Shown: positions 46,451 to 58,289, counted from the first letter of the stretch. The stretch is DNA of 64,000 bases from Pyrenophora tritici-repentis (GCF_003171515.1 NC_089395.1:496001-560000), one strand, 5' to 3'. The notes: generated by a model from the sequence alone, not told the origin. A program made the numbers and translations.

Positions 46451-47369
46451 ATGTCTCTCGCTGCATCACGTGCCGTATTACGGCAATCGACGTTTGCCGT
46501 CCGCCGCGCTGGCATCCGCAATGCCTCCACAACCGCCGAGGCCACCAACGCGGTAAAGGACACAGCGTCAAAGGCACAGTCAAAGGCATCAGAGGGTCTT
46601 ACCAAGGTCACAAGTTCGGCGAGCTCTGCGGCGTCAAGCGCTGGCTCCGCTGTCAACAATGCGTCGCAGCAAGCCACCGGACGAGTAGGACGCATGGTTA
46701 ACTTTGTCCAAGGTCAGTCATACACACTTTGTGGAGGGGGAGCGGGCGACCAGGTGGCGTGTGTAGAATTGTGCGCCCCGGAAAGAGGGGGAAAACAATC
46801 TGATGAGGCTCAATGGCATGACTAGTGCGCTCTACATGGCTTATCAGGTGGAGCGGGCACCGCACTGCTACTCGCGCTATAAGGGCTCTCAGAGATGGCG
46901 ATGCAGGATACCAAGTTTGACATGAATGGAGTATTGACATATCACAGGACTGGTTCCCAAGGCCACATACTACGGAAGGGTTGGACTCGAGCTCGGCAAG
47001 CTCATTGCCCACCAACGAAGCATGCAGCCCCCGTAAGCCTCCCAACAACATGGCAGACTGTCAATCTGTTGCATGGAGCGAAGTTTACTAATAATCTCTA
47101 GATCTGTACAGACGATGCAAAACTACATCCAGCCCGCATTGAACGCCATCCGCAACCCCAGCACTCTCTTCAACCGCGTCGCCAGCGAGGCCAACAGCGC
47201 CGCCCAGTCACCCGCTAACGTTCTCCAACAAGTCCGAAACATGCCCCGCGAACAGTGGTACTCGATGGGTGTCGTTGTGGCCGAGGTCATTGGTTTCTTC
47301 TCGGTAGGCGAGATCATCGGCCGATTCAAGCTTGTCGGCTACAGGACGAAGAGTGACGACCACCACTGA
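46451..47369 (+). CDS. ATP20: Mitochondrial F1Fo-ATP synthase subunit g
   Basis: Three exons: 46451-46712, 46948-47032, 47102-47369 (204 aa). The N-terminus (MSLAASRAVLRQSTFAVRR) is a mitochondrial presequence. An Ala/Ser/Lys-rich helical region follows, then the short second exon, GLVPKATYYGRVGLELGKLI, which is the conserved subunit-g core. The C-terminus has a single membrane helix (SMGVVVAEVIGFFSVGEIIG) containing a GxxxG-like spacing, the motif that in yeast supports ATP synthase dimerisation and crista shape. The first intron (235 bp, GTCAGT donor) is long for this contig. Without the small exon the two large frames would look like separate genes. It acts in the inner membrane beside subunit e. 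Confidence 0.92.
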
Positions 47370-47799
47370 GTGCGTTGAGTCTGGAAAAACTACGATACGA
47401 AATTCACACATGCATTGGGGTTAGAAGTAGTGAGAGGGAAGCGGGGAGGATGGGACGAGGAAACACTGTACGATTTCGCGGCTGATGAGCTAAGCAAGTG
47501 TGTTTGCAGTGCATTCGGGATGGCTGGGATCCGATACTGTATACTGCACATACATCTGATTTAGATTCCATTTTCTCCATGTGCAATTCTTGGCAATGCT
47601 TCTACTTCAGCACAATGTAGTGTTGGCCCATGCTGTGAATGAGAGGTGATCGGCACTAGTTTGGCCGAACGCCGCGGCCCAGTTATTTTTTGTGCAGAGT
47701 ACTGAACTTTTGCAACCGCGGCCGGCTTACACGACGCGACGCTACAGAGGGTGTAGTATAAGACCCGCTGGATTGACTACTGCGTGCACAATCATCCCC
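47370..47799. other. Intergenic, promoter of ROK1
   Basis: 430 bp; no gene seen. The helicase frame is open upstream of its ATG at 47800, but the extra residues do not resemble the family start. Confidence 0.55.
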
Positions 47800-50078
47800 A
47801 TGAACGTCTTCAAGCTCCTTTCGCGATCGTCAAAGGCGGCGCAAAGCTCGCCCGCGCAAAAGCTTCCTTCCTCGGGCGCCGCCGCCAACCCACAGCTGTT
47901 TGGCCATGATGAACCAGAAAAGCCGTCGCAAACCTCAGATACGAGTCGGAAACGGAAGCGAGGGCAAAATCTTGCAGATCCACCATCCAGTCCAACTGCA
48001 TTGCCCGCAGATCTCGACTTCTTTGGTGGGGGCGCAAGCAAAGACACCGAGAGTAACGGAGATGGGCTGTCCAAGAAGCAGAGGAAGAAACTGAAGAAGC
48101 AAGAAATACAGGAGCAGGCGGAGTTGGAAAATGTATTGGACGAGATAGAAGAGGAGCCATATAATGTGGACGAGTGCAAGAGGATACTGCGTTCGCACAA
48201 ACTGAAGGTTGCTGTGCTAGAAGACTTTGCGCCGAAAGCAGAAGAGCCGCGCTCAGAGAAGAAGTCAAAGAAGCGGAAGAAGGAGAAGGATATCAAGGAG
48301 AAGAAGAAGGAAGCACACAAGGCACTCTACCCCCGACCGCTCACATCGTTTGCGCAACTACGGACTCAGTACGGTATATCGAGACGTCTGGCAGAGAACA
48401 TAGCGGAGCAGGGATACAAGCTGCCTACTGAGGTTCAACTTGGAGCATTGCCACTGTTATTGGGAAAGAAGGGACGGAGTGAATCGAACGATGCTTCGCA
48501 GGAAGCCGAGAGCACTTCGGGCGCAGAATACAACGGGGACATTGATCTTCTGACGGTTGCGCCTACGGGTAGCGGAAAGACGATAGCGTTCCTCATACCC
48601 ATTGTCAATGCGCTACTTTCCGAGGGCAAACCTGCAGATGGCCAGCAAGGACCGCGCGCTATAGTTCTTGCCCCTACACGAGAGCTTGCAGCGCAGATTG
48701 TCAATGAAGCGAGGAAACTGGCAAAGGGCACAGCAATAAAGGCTACGCTTATGAGAAAGGGCATGCAAGTGGTGAAAGAGTCAGATAGTGCGAACGATGA
48801 TGTAGTAGGGTCTGCATCCGAGAATGAGGATGATGAATCTAGCTCCGATGAAGAGGAACAGGCAGAACCGAAGAAAAAGCAGGCAGGTCGACGAGCAGAG
48901 CTTGTAAAAGCCGCCATCCTCGTAGCAACGCCTCTCGCCATACTCAACGCTCTAAAGCGCAGAGATGGCACCGTCGCGAACCTTCCCAGCGTGTCCCAAC
49001 TCGTCCTTGACGAAGCCGACGTCCTCCTCGACCCTCTATTCCGCGACCAGACTCTCGCTCTCTGGAACGCATGCAGCAACCCCAAACTACGCATCGGCCT
49101 CTGGTCAGCAACAATGGGCTCCAACATCGAAAGTCTCACAATCTCCACCCTCAACTCCCGCTGGACCACCCTTTCCTCATCCCAGCTGTCCCTCCCCCCC
49201 ACGACCCCCGCTCATTCGCCTCGTCGTCGGTCTCAAAGACTCAGCCATACCAAACATAACCCACCAACTAACCTACGCGGCAACCGAGCCCGGCAAACTC
49301 CTGGGCCTCCGGCAACTCCTCCACCCAACAGCCGTATCCACCAGCTCTACACAACCCACACTCCGCCCCCCTTTCCTCGTCTTTACACAAACCATCCCCC
49401 GCGCCATCGCCCTGCACTCCGAACTCCTCTACGACATCCCCCCCCGAAGCCGGCGGCAGCACCCGCATCGCCGTGCTTCACGCCGACCTCTCGTCCTCCG
49501 CCCGCGACACGATAATGACGCGTTTCCGCAAAGGCGAAATCTGGGTCCTCATCACCACGGACCTACTCGCCCGCGGCGTAGATTTCCGCGGCTTAAACGG
49601 CGTGGTGAATTACGACGTCCCTGCTTCCGCGGCCGCGTACGTGCATCGTGTAGGTCGGACGGGGCGAGCGGGACGGGAAGGTGGCGTTGCGGTTACGTTT
49701 TACACAGAAGAAGATATCCCGTATATTCGGCTTGTGGCGAATGTTATCAAGGCGTCAGAGAAGCTGAGAGGTAACGGGGGTACAGAGGGCGAGGGGAGCG
49801 TGAAACAGTGGATGCTGGATGCGTTGCCGGTGCCTAGTAAGAGGGATAAGCAGACGCTGAAGAGGAGGGGCGTTGAGGCGAGACGGAAGGGGAAGGAGGG
49901 GGGTAGGATTAGTAGTAAGAGTGGGTATGATAGGAAGATTGAGAATATGAGGAGGGGGAAGATGGAGAAGGTAAGGAGGGAGAAGAGTGGTGCTGGTGGG
50001 GGGAAGAAGAAGGATGAGAAGGATGAGGGTAGTACTGGTGCTGGTGGCGAGGAGAGCGGGTTTGAAGGGTTTGAGTAG
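47800..50078 (+). CDS. ROK1: DEAD-box RNA helicase Rok1 (DDX52), reading frame broken twice in C-runs
   Basis: The start [12 protein letters not shown] is the typical Rok1 N-terminus. Motifs in order: Q-motif [21 protein letters not shown]; Ia [67 protein letters not shown]; then a basic tail ending GFEGFE. An acidic insert ([19 protein letters not shown]) sits between Ia and Ib. No single frame covers it. The frame moves by one base at the 7-C run 49194-49200 and again at the 8-C run 49438-49445; each acts as one surplus C. Discounting one base at each run gives 758 codons and uninterrupted family sequence, with no stop gained. No GT-AG intron explains either shift. Rok1 drives 18S rRNA maturation in the nucleolus and is essential in yeast, so sequencing error is more likely than loss. 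Confidence 0.9.
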
Positions 50079-50079
50079 G

Positions 50080-50131
50080 AGGGTGTAGTGTAGAGAGGGT
50101 GTAGTGTAGAGAGGGTGTAGTGTAGAGAGGG
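50080..50131. repeat. 16-bp tandem repeat, ~3.2 copies, directly after the ROK1 stop
   Basis: AGGGTGTAGTGTAGAG repeats at 50080, 50096 and 50112, then a partial unit. It starts one base after the stop codon, so it lies in the 3' UTR. Confidence 0.95.
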
Positions 50132-50795
50132 TTTTATGCTGGATAAAATTAGTTTCTTTCGTGGTATTTGATATCCACATGTGTTATCAACTCAATATTC
50201 ACATTTCATTCTAGCCTTGTTCTCCCCTAGCCCAGCTTAGCTCTTTAATCAGCCAGCCAGCCACATTCTCTATAAGACGTATAACACATCCGCCTAAACC
50301 TAGATTAAATAAAAACCTTCACGTAGCGTATTAATGCTTATCCTGCTAGTCCCCTCTGTCTCCACTTACTCACCTACCTCCATCAGACCTCCTCGCCTTA
50401 CCACACACTTCCGTGCGTTACTTACATATTTCACTTTCCCTGTCACTCCCATACCTCGCAGTCCTCTTCATACACGTCCTAGTGCACACTCCAGGAACAA
50501 CATGAATGGTAATAGTGGTGGTAGAAAATTATTATGAGATTGCATGTATACTTCACTGTCCTGCTAGTCTTTTCTCGTCTTTGAGGGAGGTAAAGGTATG
50601 GGTGGGGTAAGGGTGAGGGAGATAGAGAAGAAGAAGAAAAAGAAGAAGAAGACAGAAAGAGAGGGAAAAGAGAGAGTGTGTGTGTGGGGGGGGAGGGTGT
50701 TATGCAAGGCAAAGGCAAAGGGAAGGAGAAAGGGAAACTAAGAAAAATGGAGATTTATGCGAGGTTTTAGGTGGGTGGGTATGAATGAACAAGGT

Positions 50796-50915
50796 CACCT
50801 AGGTGTACATAAGACACTTGACAGTATAGGGTGGTAAGCATCTAACAGGCGTTATATGCCGACTACAGTGGCGCTTTTAAAATATTTATGTCAAGTATTT
50901 CATAACATCTAGGTG
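50796..50915. mobile_element. ~120 bp MITE-like element with terminal inverted repeats
   Basis: The left end reads CACCTAGGTGTACATAAGAC then ACTTGACA; the reverse complement of the right end reads CACCTAGATGTTATGAAATA then CTTGACA. The ~27-bp ends match with a few differences. AGGT flanks both sides (50792-50795 and 50916-50919), a possible 4-bp target duplication. There is no coding capacity. Related degenerate copies lie at 21286 and 21445. Confidence 0.7.
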
Positions 50916-51570
50916 AGGTAAGAAGGGAATAGAGGCATGCGAAAAAGGCGAGTTTGCGAGTTCCTTTACAGAAATGAAAATACCAGGATAGTAGCAAAAG
51001 TGTTGTTTTCTTCCTTCTTTTGGACTATAGACGGACAGTTGTGTTACGGTTAGCGTAGGCATGGAGGCGGTTTAGGAGTGAGTAATGGTACGAGATATAT
51101 ATAGCGTGACAAGCTTTTAGGAAGACAGGACGGGCGAAGAGAGATGTTTGGATACATAGATATATATAGACAAAGACAAGTAACGCGTAAAAAAGAGTTA
51201 TAGGGATTAGATCTAGTACATTAATATCAACGGTGTTGATACGGCAAAGGTGAGGTTGAATCAAGTAACGGTTGTTGCAACGAGTTGAAGTAGATGGTTA
51301 TGATTGATTAGAGGAGGTGGGCTGCAGCTCGCGTACGAACTGAATCCCACCCCACGGCACGGGCCACGCACGTAGTCACGTGCTCGCCACGTACGTACGG
51401 TGGCTCGAAACTAAGAGCAACCAACAAACGGTAAAGTCATGTACCTAATCCCAGGACGAAGAAATGCCACAATAACAACAGCCAAGCCAGCTCCATACAC
51501 CCTAACCCCTGGAAAAAATCGAAACCATCTACCCACCACAACAGCAACCCCTCTCAATCTCTCAAAATTC

Positions 51571-52777
51571 TCACCCCTTCAACCCCTCCAACCCATAAGC
51601 CTCAACCCCCGCCCCCCACCAAGCCTTCTCCCTCTCCTTCTCCGCCATCCCCACCTTGTCCATCCACGCCTCCACCACATCCCTCCAGAGGCCCCAATTC
51701 CCCTCTTCACCCGCGGGTCCCCCGACATTACAAACCGGCCAATCAGAGCCAAACATGACCCGCTGGGGGAAGCAATGGAACGCATGTTCAAAGTAGGGGG
51801 TCAGAGCGGATAGTAGCGTAGGGACGTCAGCGGGGGTGGGCTGGTTATCGAATTCGTTGAGGGCACCTGAGAGTTTCATGTAGATGTTTTTGTCGGGGGA
51901 GAGGGTTGAGAGGGCGGATAGCCAGCGGGGGTTTGGTTGGTTGCTTGATGTTGTTGATAGGGGGGGGTTTGGCGAGGTGGTCTGTTGGTGTGATGTTAGT
52001 TTTGCTGTTTGTCTTCTGATGCCGTGCTATAGTACAAAGGGGATAAGGAGACTTACTCAGCACAAACTTCACACGTTTACCGTCAGCATCCTCCCTATCT
52101 TCACGCGCTCTCACCCTCTTGATTAACAAAGCCACGGCTTCCATAGGTTCCACTCCATCCCTATGCGTATCAACACCAACATCGAAACACCACGCGTCGC
52201 TCGTTCCCTCCAGCGCTTTTAACGCACAAAGGTTACTTTCCCACCATTCCCCCTGCTCTTTTAGCATTTTACTCACCGCGCCGTCTCCTTTCCCCTGGAG
52301 CAAATATCGAAACCCTGCGACCTTGCTCCACAACTTCTCTCCCGCAACATCCTTTGCGATTGCCAAATACTCGTTGAAAACCTTGGGAGAAAGGTGAAAA
52401 GGTGCATAAATCACGCATCCAAACATGCGGTTTCCATGCTCTTGCATGAACCCATCGCCTTCTTCTGGGGTACCCTCGGCAATTCGTCGCAGGAATCGCA
52501 GCTCGTCCAAAGGCTCTTTGGCCCATGACTCCAGCTCTTTGCGGATTTCGGAAGAGCTGGCGCTATCTGGAATGTTGGGTTCGGCGCTGGGGAGCCGACG
52601 ATCGGTTTCTACGTATATGAAGCCTTGGGGTGGGGGCGAGGTGATGGCTAGGTAGTCTGAGATGCCGTGACGTTTAGCGAGAATGTTGCCCCGCGTCATC
52701 CAACTGTGATTCGAAGATGAGGTAGCTGTCGAGGGCCACAAATGGATATGTGTGTCTAGGATTTGCTGGGGAGCCAT
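51571..52777 (-). CDS. Amidohydrolase-2 family metal-dependent hydrolase, frame broken in a G/C-run
   Basis: Two exons: 52777-52057 and 51981-51571; intron 52056-51982 (GTAAGT ... CAACAG, 75 bp). The start MAPQQILDTHIHLWP carries the D-x-H-x-H metal site of PF04909. Later motifs are FVLNHLAKP (the conserved His, spliced across the intron), KNIYMKLSGALNEF, and VMFGSDWPVCN with the metal/catalytic Asp near the C-terminus. The two exon-2 halves are in different frames; the change falls in a run of eight C on the coding strand (plus-strand G 51960-51967). Treating one as surplus gives 376 residues and the full family. Using an upstream acceptor instead keeps frame but destroys the NHLAKP motif, so a homopolymer indel is the better reading. 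The family hydrolyses lactones or decarboxylates aromatic acids; substrate unknown. Confidence 0.82.
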
Positions 52778-55700
52778 GATGAATGGGTGGTTATGGTTGT
52801 TTGTGCTTGTAGAATGGTGGATGCTGTGGAATTGGGTTGTTTCTGCAGGTACGATAATATTCAGTTGCGCTTGCCTTGCTCTACATGATTAGGGTCGCGT
52901 GAACTGCTCTGTTTTGCTATGCCACGAGACGAGGCAATCTTGGGTGTTCGGTGGTCGGGATAACGGTACCCGAGGGTTAATGTATTTAGGCGTCCGCCAA
53001 TTGTTTTGCTTTCGTCGTTATTACGACATGGTGACAACTATAGCCGTTTTCGAGGTTTTTCAGATGGCTCGAGACTAGAGTATGGGTCTCCAGAGAGGGA
53101 CGGATAGCTATGCGGGGAATGGAGGGACTGGAGGTAAAGGACATGGTGCTAGCTTATGCCAACGAATACCTGGTCTACAATACGGCCTTTGCTCGTAAAC
53201 ATCGTGTCCTTGTTTACCTTGACCATGTTGGGCTGGTGAGAGTTGATACATGTGTTCGTCTTGGTTCATGATGGCGTACCGGCTACAGCGCCCGAACCGC
53301 GAATGTATTTCAGTGGTAATTGATTGTTGGTGCATACGCAGAAGTATCGTCGATTTGGAGCCACACAATGCAAATTGAAGCCTATCGGCTATGCACCATG
53401 CATGTGGCTGTTGGCGTCGACGGAGCATCAGTTCTAGACACATGCGAGAGTTGCCTCTTGGCATCACAATCGAAACGCCATACATACCGAATACAACCAT
53501 AATACTACATACTCGAATGCGAGGTGCTGTAGTCGCGCATCCTACTGTACGCACGATGCCAAATTGGAAATGACTCCAAAGGGCAGCTCAGCAGGAAAGC
53601 AGGCAAAATGATAGGCGGCTAGTCGTCCCGCGCCTCGCAGCCACATAGGACAGGTGTCCCGTCCAGAGCGGCGCCTGTGAGGTCTCGCAGAAATGTGGGG
53701 TAATGGCAAGTACGGATTCTCGTACCAATATACTTTCGCTTGGAAAGCGAGTGCGGGCGGCATCGACCCTGGAGCTATTTGTGCTGGCGCGTTGGCTGGA
53801 GCACGGTTGTGCTCATGCTCGTTATCGTCAAGTAATTCCCGAAATGAGAGTGGAAGCGAGGGAGGGGTAAGCGGAGCAAAGAGGCCCGATTAAGACGCGC
53901 CGAGTAAGCATCCCGCAGCTCAACAAACAGAAAGAACAAGTTGATCCGTGAGGCTCTGCTACGTACAGTATGTCACGCCCAGTGCCGATGGGGGCTTGAC
54001 ATGTGATGCGAAGCCGGTGCTTACTGCCATCTGCATTTGCCGACCGTTTGGTATCGGCACAACGCAGTATGCACGACAAAAGTTGCTCGCGCCGATTTTC
54101 AGCCTGTGAGTGCGAGAGTAGGTCCAGGTTTTTGAATTCCCCATATTTTAGCCACTCCACCTTTGGTAAGCAAGACCCTCTGTTTCCACACGAGCGCGTC
54201 TACGGTTGGACCGTCGATGTTGGGACGTCTCCATATCACCTCATCACTTGTTGCGAACGTGCGCCATGGCACAAATTTGCGATGCACTAGGGAATTTTCG
54301 TACCCACACCTTGGTTTAGCCGTGGTAGACGGAATCTGACACGGGGAGTGGTGTGCAAGTGCAAGATCGATACGGCTTTACGGCACCATGGTAGCAACAA
54401 TAGATGACGTTGAGAATGTTTGCATGGTGACTCGTGCGGCATCATATGCCTAAATTTACGACCAAGGGCAGAAAGGCTAACCGGCTGTTTTGGCATTAAT
54501 TGACACCAAGGTGAGTAAGAGGGTGGGGTGAAAAGTCTGGATGCAGCCAAGTTAGCCGTGAGTGTGGAGAATACAGGCCAGACCCTTGCAGCAGCCACAT
54601 ACCGAGTCAGCTCCCAGCTCAGTCACACTGCACGACATTTTAGTGCGGCATAGTACAGTATGCTGCTGTGGAGTAGAGGTACGCGTTGCGGCTCGCTCGG
54701 GTTAAGTGGCCGACAGTCAATGATGCTGTGTAGGGTAGGTTTTCCAGGTCAAGGACGTGGAGATGCGGCTGTGGATCGATTGTGGCTGTGGTGGCGCGAG
54801 ATTCTGACGTGCAGAAATGCAGGGACTTGCCGTGGGCGTGGGCATTTGCACAAAGTTAATTGACGAGGCCGTGGCTGGGCAAGCAATGGGTAAAGGGTAC
54901 GGGCGCTTGACGATATTATGCGACTCTGTCAACATTCAAGATCGACGAACGACGGGAAAAGCAATCACTCAAGCTCGGGAACTTGGTTAGCGCTGTCTGG
55001 ATCGGGCGTGATCGGATCCATCCCAACTAGATACCAAGGTAGTACCGAGCCCGCCGCTGCTAACAAGGGTTTTGGGAAAAAACCCACCTATATCTCTCTT
55101 GTTATGCGACGCGCAATCCACAGGCTGGAAGCCGCGACGTTGGGCTATGACGATGATGTCTCGGCTGTTCAGCCAGGCATACCCCACGTACTGCACCTCT
55201 TCGGCGCTTTAGTGTGCCTGAGCCGATGTAAAGGCGACCAGCCTGAGACCAGGCGACAAGGCGACCAAGATGTGGATCAAAATCCTAGTTTCGGTGCATT
55301 GTCCATGAATATGTCGCGAAGACATGCAGTCACGTGCCCTTTGTCCCGTGGGCGCTTGGAGACGTCGCGAAATTTCCCGCAAGTGATGGGTGGCCGGGCA
55401 AACCCGTGCGCGTGCGGTCAAAGCGAAGTGCCTGACTCGACAAGATTTGCAGCTCGTGCTTGGTCTTGCCGCTCGATCTCGGTTCACGACCGGCACGGCG
55501 CGAGCGCTATCTAAAACCCATCCAAGCTTCAGATGGCATAGTCGTCGCGACAGCCTGTCATCTCTGGAGGTGTGATGTCGTTGTATAGCGTATTTGGCCA
55601 GTTTGGCATAGGTGCTGGAAGCGGATGGTCATGTGACGCCTAACATTACAAGCGTGTGCATCTGACTGCATAAGTCGAGCGTCCAAGATCTGTCCGAACC

Positions 55701-57106
55701 CCCGATCTTCATAGCGCTGTGGTATGAAACATTCCTCAACATCGGGGTCGGCGTCCATGAGCTGATCGCAAAACATACGATATGCCTCACGCTCAGACTA
55801 CATAGTGGGCAGGCCTGGACCTTGTGCAAAGCCTAGATGTTCGATGTCGTCACAGGCATGGGGGATCCGCACGTATAGTAGACCAGTGGCCGCTGCTGGC
55901 TAGGAAGATACATAGGCCAGGTTAGCTATACATCCTTGCCATCGTCATCCTCACCGTGTTTGGCGGTAGTGCATCCCACTTTGGCAAAGGTACCATTGAC
56001 TGACATTTCCTGTTGCATCTACAGGTGCGCCCACTTTAGTAAATCTGTCTTTTTCCCCATAAAGGTCCGAAGCATGACTCCTAGAGGAAGGATAAAAGCT
56101 AGGCGAATGAATCTCTGCATTTGCTTGTCTCGAATCCCGACAGCGTGTATCGCGCGTGGAGCGAGATGTGCAGAGTTTTCGCCTTGGACCCAAGTGCGTG
56201 GGCGGCCATTTAGCAACGGACAAGCAATGACAAGCGAAAAAAACAAAAAAACATGTGTGCGCATGCAAGGACTGTGATTGCCATGCTGCTCGAGCAGGAC
56301 CATGGCACCAGCACAGCACATGCGGGATGCAGCCATGTTGCGCCATCTCAAGCAGTCTACGGTATTAGGTAGATTGACAGCAGCCATGTCATCTCGATCA
56401 AATGTCTTGACTGCCGAAAAGGCTAGCATGTGGCGCGCGCCCAGGCTGCACCTGAGCACTTGGAGGACTTTGATCGCCGCCGGTACCAATGAAAATGTTC
56501 CGTCCGGTGTTGGTGAGTGCTTCCTAGCATACGAGAAAGCCGGACTAGGTTGGTTGTCTAAACTCATCTTGCAGCGTGTTGCATCGGGGATCCGGGCCAC
56601 GTTGGCCTGCTCGAGGCAAGCACTTTGCAGAGGCTACGTACTTTGGTGCCAGTCCCCTTGTATGTACATGCTGCAACTGCTGGGAGCAGCATCAAAAGGC
56701 AGTTATGACGAGCAGTGGAGAAGGGGAAGCGGCGTCGCGTGGTCGACGCCATTTTAGCGCACCCAGCCTGCCTTTGGGCACACAGGCCTGCGGGAGCGGG
56801 ATGACAAGCATAAGGTTTTGACAAAGGGTCTGTTTGGATTTGCTGGCTCGCTAGAAGACCAGGGCTCATGCATCTGTCATCCGTCATCGTAATTCAGACG
56901 ACGCGTAACAAGTCGTGTTGTGGTGGGAGATGAATTTGCCGCAACGCACGATGATGTTGGCTGAGGGCGAGCGCGATGCAAGTGCGCATGAGAAGTTCGG
57001 CGCCGGCACGGTTTCCCTGAAGCTCCAGCTAGGCCGTGCAGCATGCGGGCCCGCTTCAAAAGACGTGTCGGTTGGTGGCATGGGCATGGACATGGCGACT
57101 GAGAAG

Positions 57107-57129
57107 CCCCCCCCCCCCCCCCCCCCCCC
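57107..57129. repeat. Poly-C tract, 23 bases
   Basis: An unbroken run of 23 C, the longest homopolymer I see in the window. Its true length is hard to sequence. Confidence 0.9.
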
Positions 57130-57241
57130 ATGGACTTGTCAGCGCCATCGGAATGTGACTGTGACGGAGCAGACGCAATGCTCATCATGACCCATCTGCA
57201 CATGCATGGCAGAGGTTGCTTCCGCCGCGACAGCGTAACGT

Positions 57242-57274
57242 TAGCCGTAGCCGTAGCCGTAGCCGTAGCCGTAG
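57242..57274. repeat. (TAGCCG)5 hexamer repeat
   Basis: Five perfect TAGCCG units plus a partial one. It resembles, but is not, the fungal telomere repeat TTAGGG/CCCTAA. Confidence 0.9.
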
Positions 57275-57730
57275 GCGCAATTGGCGACCATGGCCGAAAG
57301 CGGAGATACGAAGTAGTTCCGAGACAGACGAGGTGAGTGGGTAGTGGGTTTTCCAATCGAGTCCGTAGTCCGCATCCCGTAAGCCGAGGGCTACCTAGGT
57401 TAGGTACACGCCATTTTTCGCACCTGCCGTCTTGGAGTGGTTCGTCGGTTGTATTGCCTTGCCTGTTGATGCTGCTGGTAGTCTCTCCGTTGTTGATAAC
57501 GTGCCGCTATTGTCGTCGATGCGGCCCAGACTCTACAAACGAGCTTTGAAGCCGCCAGGTCGATGTGGGTGATGGTTCGCGCTATACGTAGTAGTCCGTG
57601 GGGCGCGGGTAAGACGCCTAAGACGGCTGACCGGGGTCTCTGATTTATCATGTGGTGTGTTTACCCAGTGTTGCGCCTTTTGGACAGGTGTTGAGCGCCG
57701 CCCTATCTATCTTTGTAACCCCTTGCCTAC

Positions 57731-57759
57731 TGTGTGTGTGTATGTGTGTGTGTGTGTGT
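57731..57759. repeat. (TG)n dinucleotide repeat
   Basis: TG repeat of ~14 units with one TA interruption. Confidence 0.9.
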
Positions 57760-57997
57760 TGCGTGCTACGTGCTGCGGGATATGTGCGGCCTTGGCCGCG
57801 TCGTTGCGCCTTCTCGCTCGTTACGCCTTCTCGCTCGTTGCTCGGGGAACGAGTGGGTTGCGGATGCTGTGGGTCCGCGAGCACAAAGTGGAAAGCTCGA
57901 CCTTGAGACCAAGGGAAAGCGCCATCCGGCTGGTGCAAAGCGCGACACACGAGAGGGCGGCCAACGGCAACAAGGCCGACTGAAGAGTAAGCAGTAA

Positions 57998-58018
57998 GCA
58001 TCGAGCATCGAGCATCGA
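57998..58018. repeat. (GCATCGA)3 tandem repeat
   Basis: Three perfect 7-bp units, about 270 bp beyond the 3' end of the GT2 synthase gene. Confidence 0.85.
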
Positions 58019-58289
58019 GTTAACAGAAATGTCATTATGACTTTTTGCATAAACTACACGGTTGGGTATTGACCAACACTTTGCCCAACGCTGCAAATTC
58101 GACCTGGGCTTCAACGCCATAACGCCATGCAACCAACCGGGCCCATTTTTGGTATCCGAGAGCTGCCACGCTCTATAGTGAGAAACAACACGATGCTGCT
58201 CTACCTCCCATGCGTCTAACATTGCCGCATCAAAAATAAAAACCGTGGCTCGAGGCCTAGAATGCTGACCAAAAAGTGGAAACTGTCAT

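Larger units (their letters stand above)
50079..51570. other. Convergent spacer with tandem repeat, MITE-like element and purine tract
   Basis: 1.5 kb between two converging genes. It holds a 16-bp tandem repeat, a GA/AAG-rich tract (50614-50700) and the best-preserved inverted-repeat element (50796-50915). No gene is supported. Confidence 0.6.
52778..58289. other. 5.5-kb gene-poor region
   Basis: It lies between the amidohydrolase start and the GT2 synthase end. I tested the longest frames (54918-55514 plus, 56019-56600 minus, 56278-56757 plus) and none has domain motifs, good codon bias or splice partners. Base composition is ordinary, not AT-rich, so there is no sign of RIP-degraded transposons. 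Four simple repeats are listed separately. Non-coding RNA or long regulatory DNA is possible. Confidence 0.5.

Noticed and set aside
54918..55514. 198-aa plus-strand frame in the gene-poor region
   Set aside because: Mixed composition without hydrophobic core, motifs or introns; start not supported.
56019..56600. 193-aa minus-strand frame
   Set aside because: No family features; overlaps another equally long frame on the opposite strand, as expected by chance in GC-rich DNA.
57242..57274. Hexamer repeat considered as telomeric or internal telomere sequence
   Set aside because: The unit is TAGCCG, not TTAGGG, and only five copies are present inside ordinary sequence.
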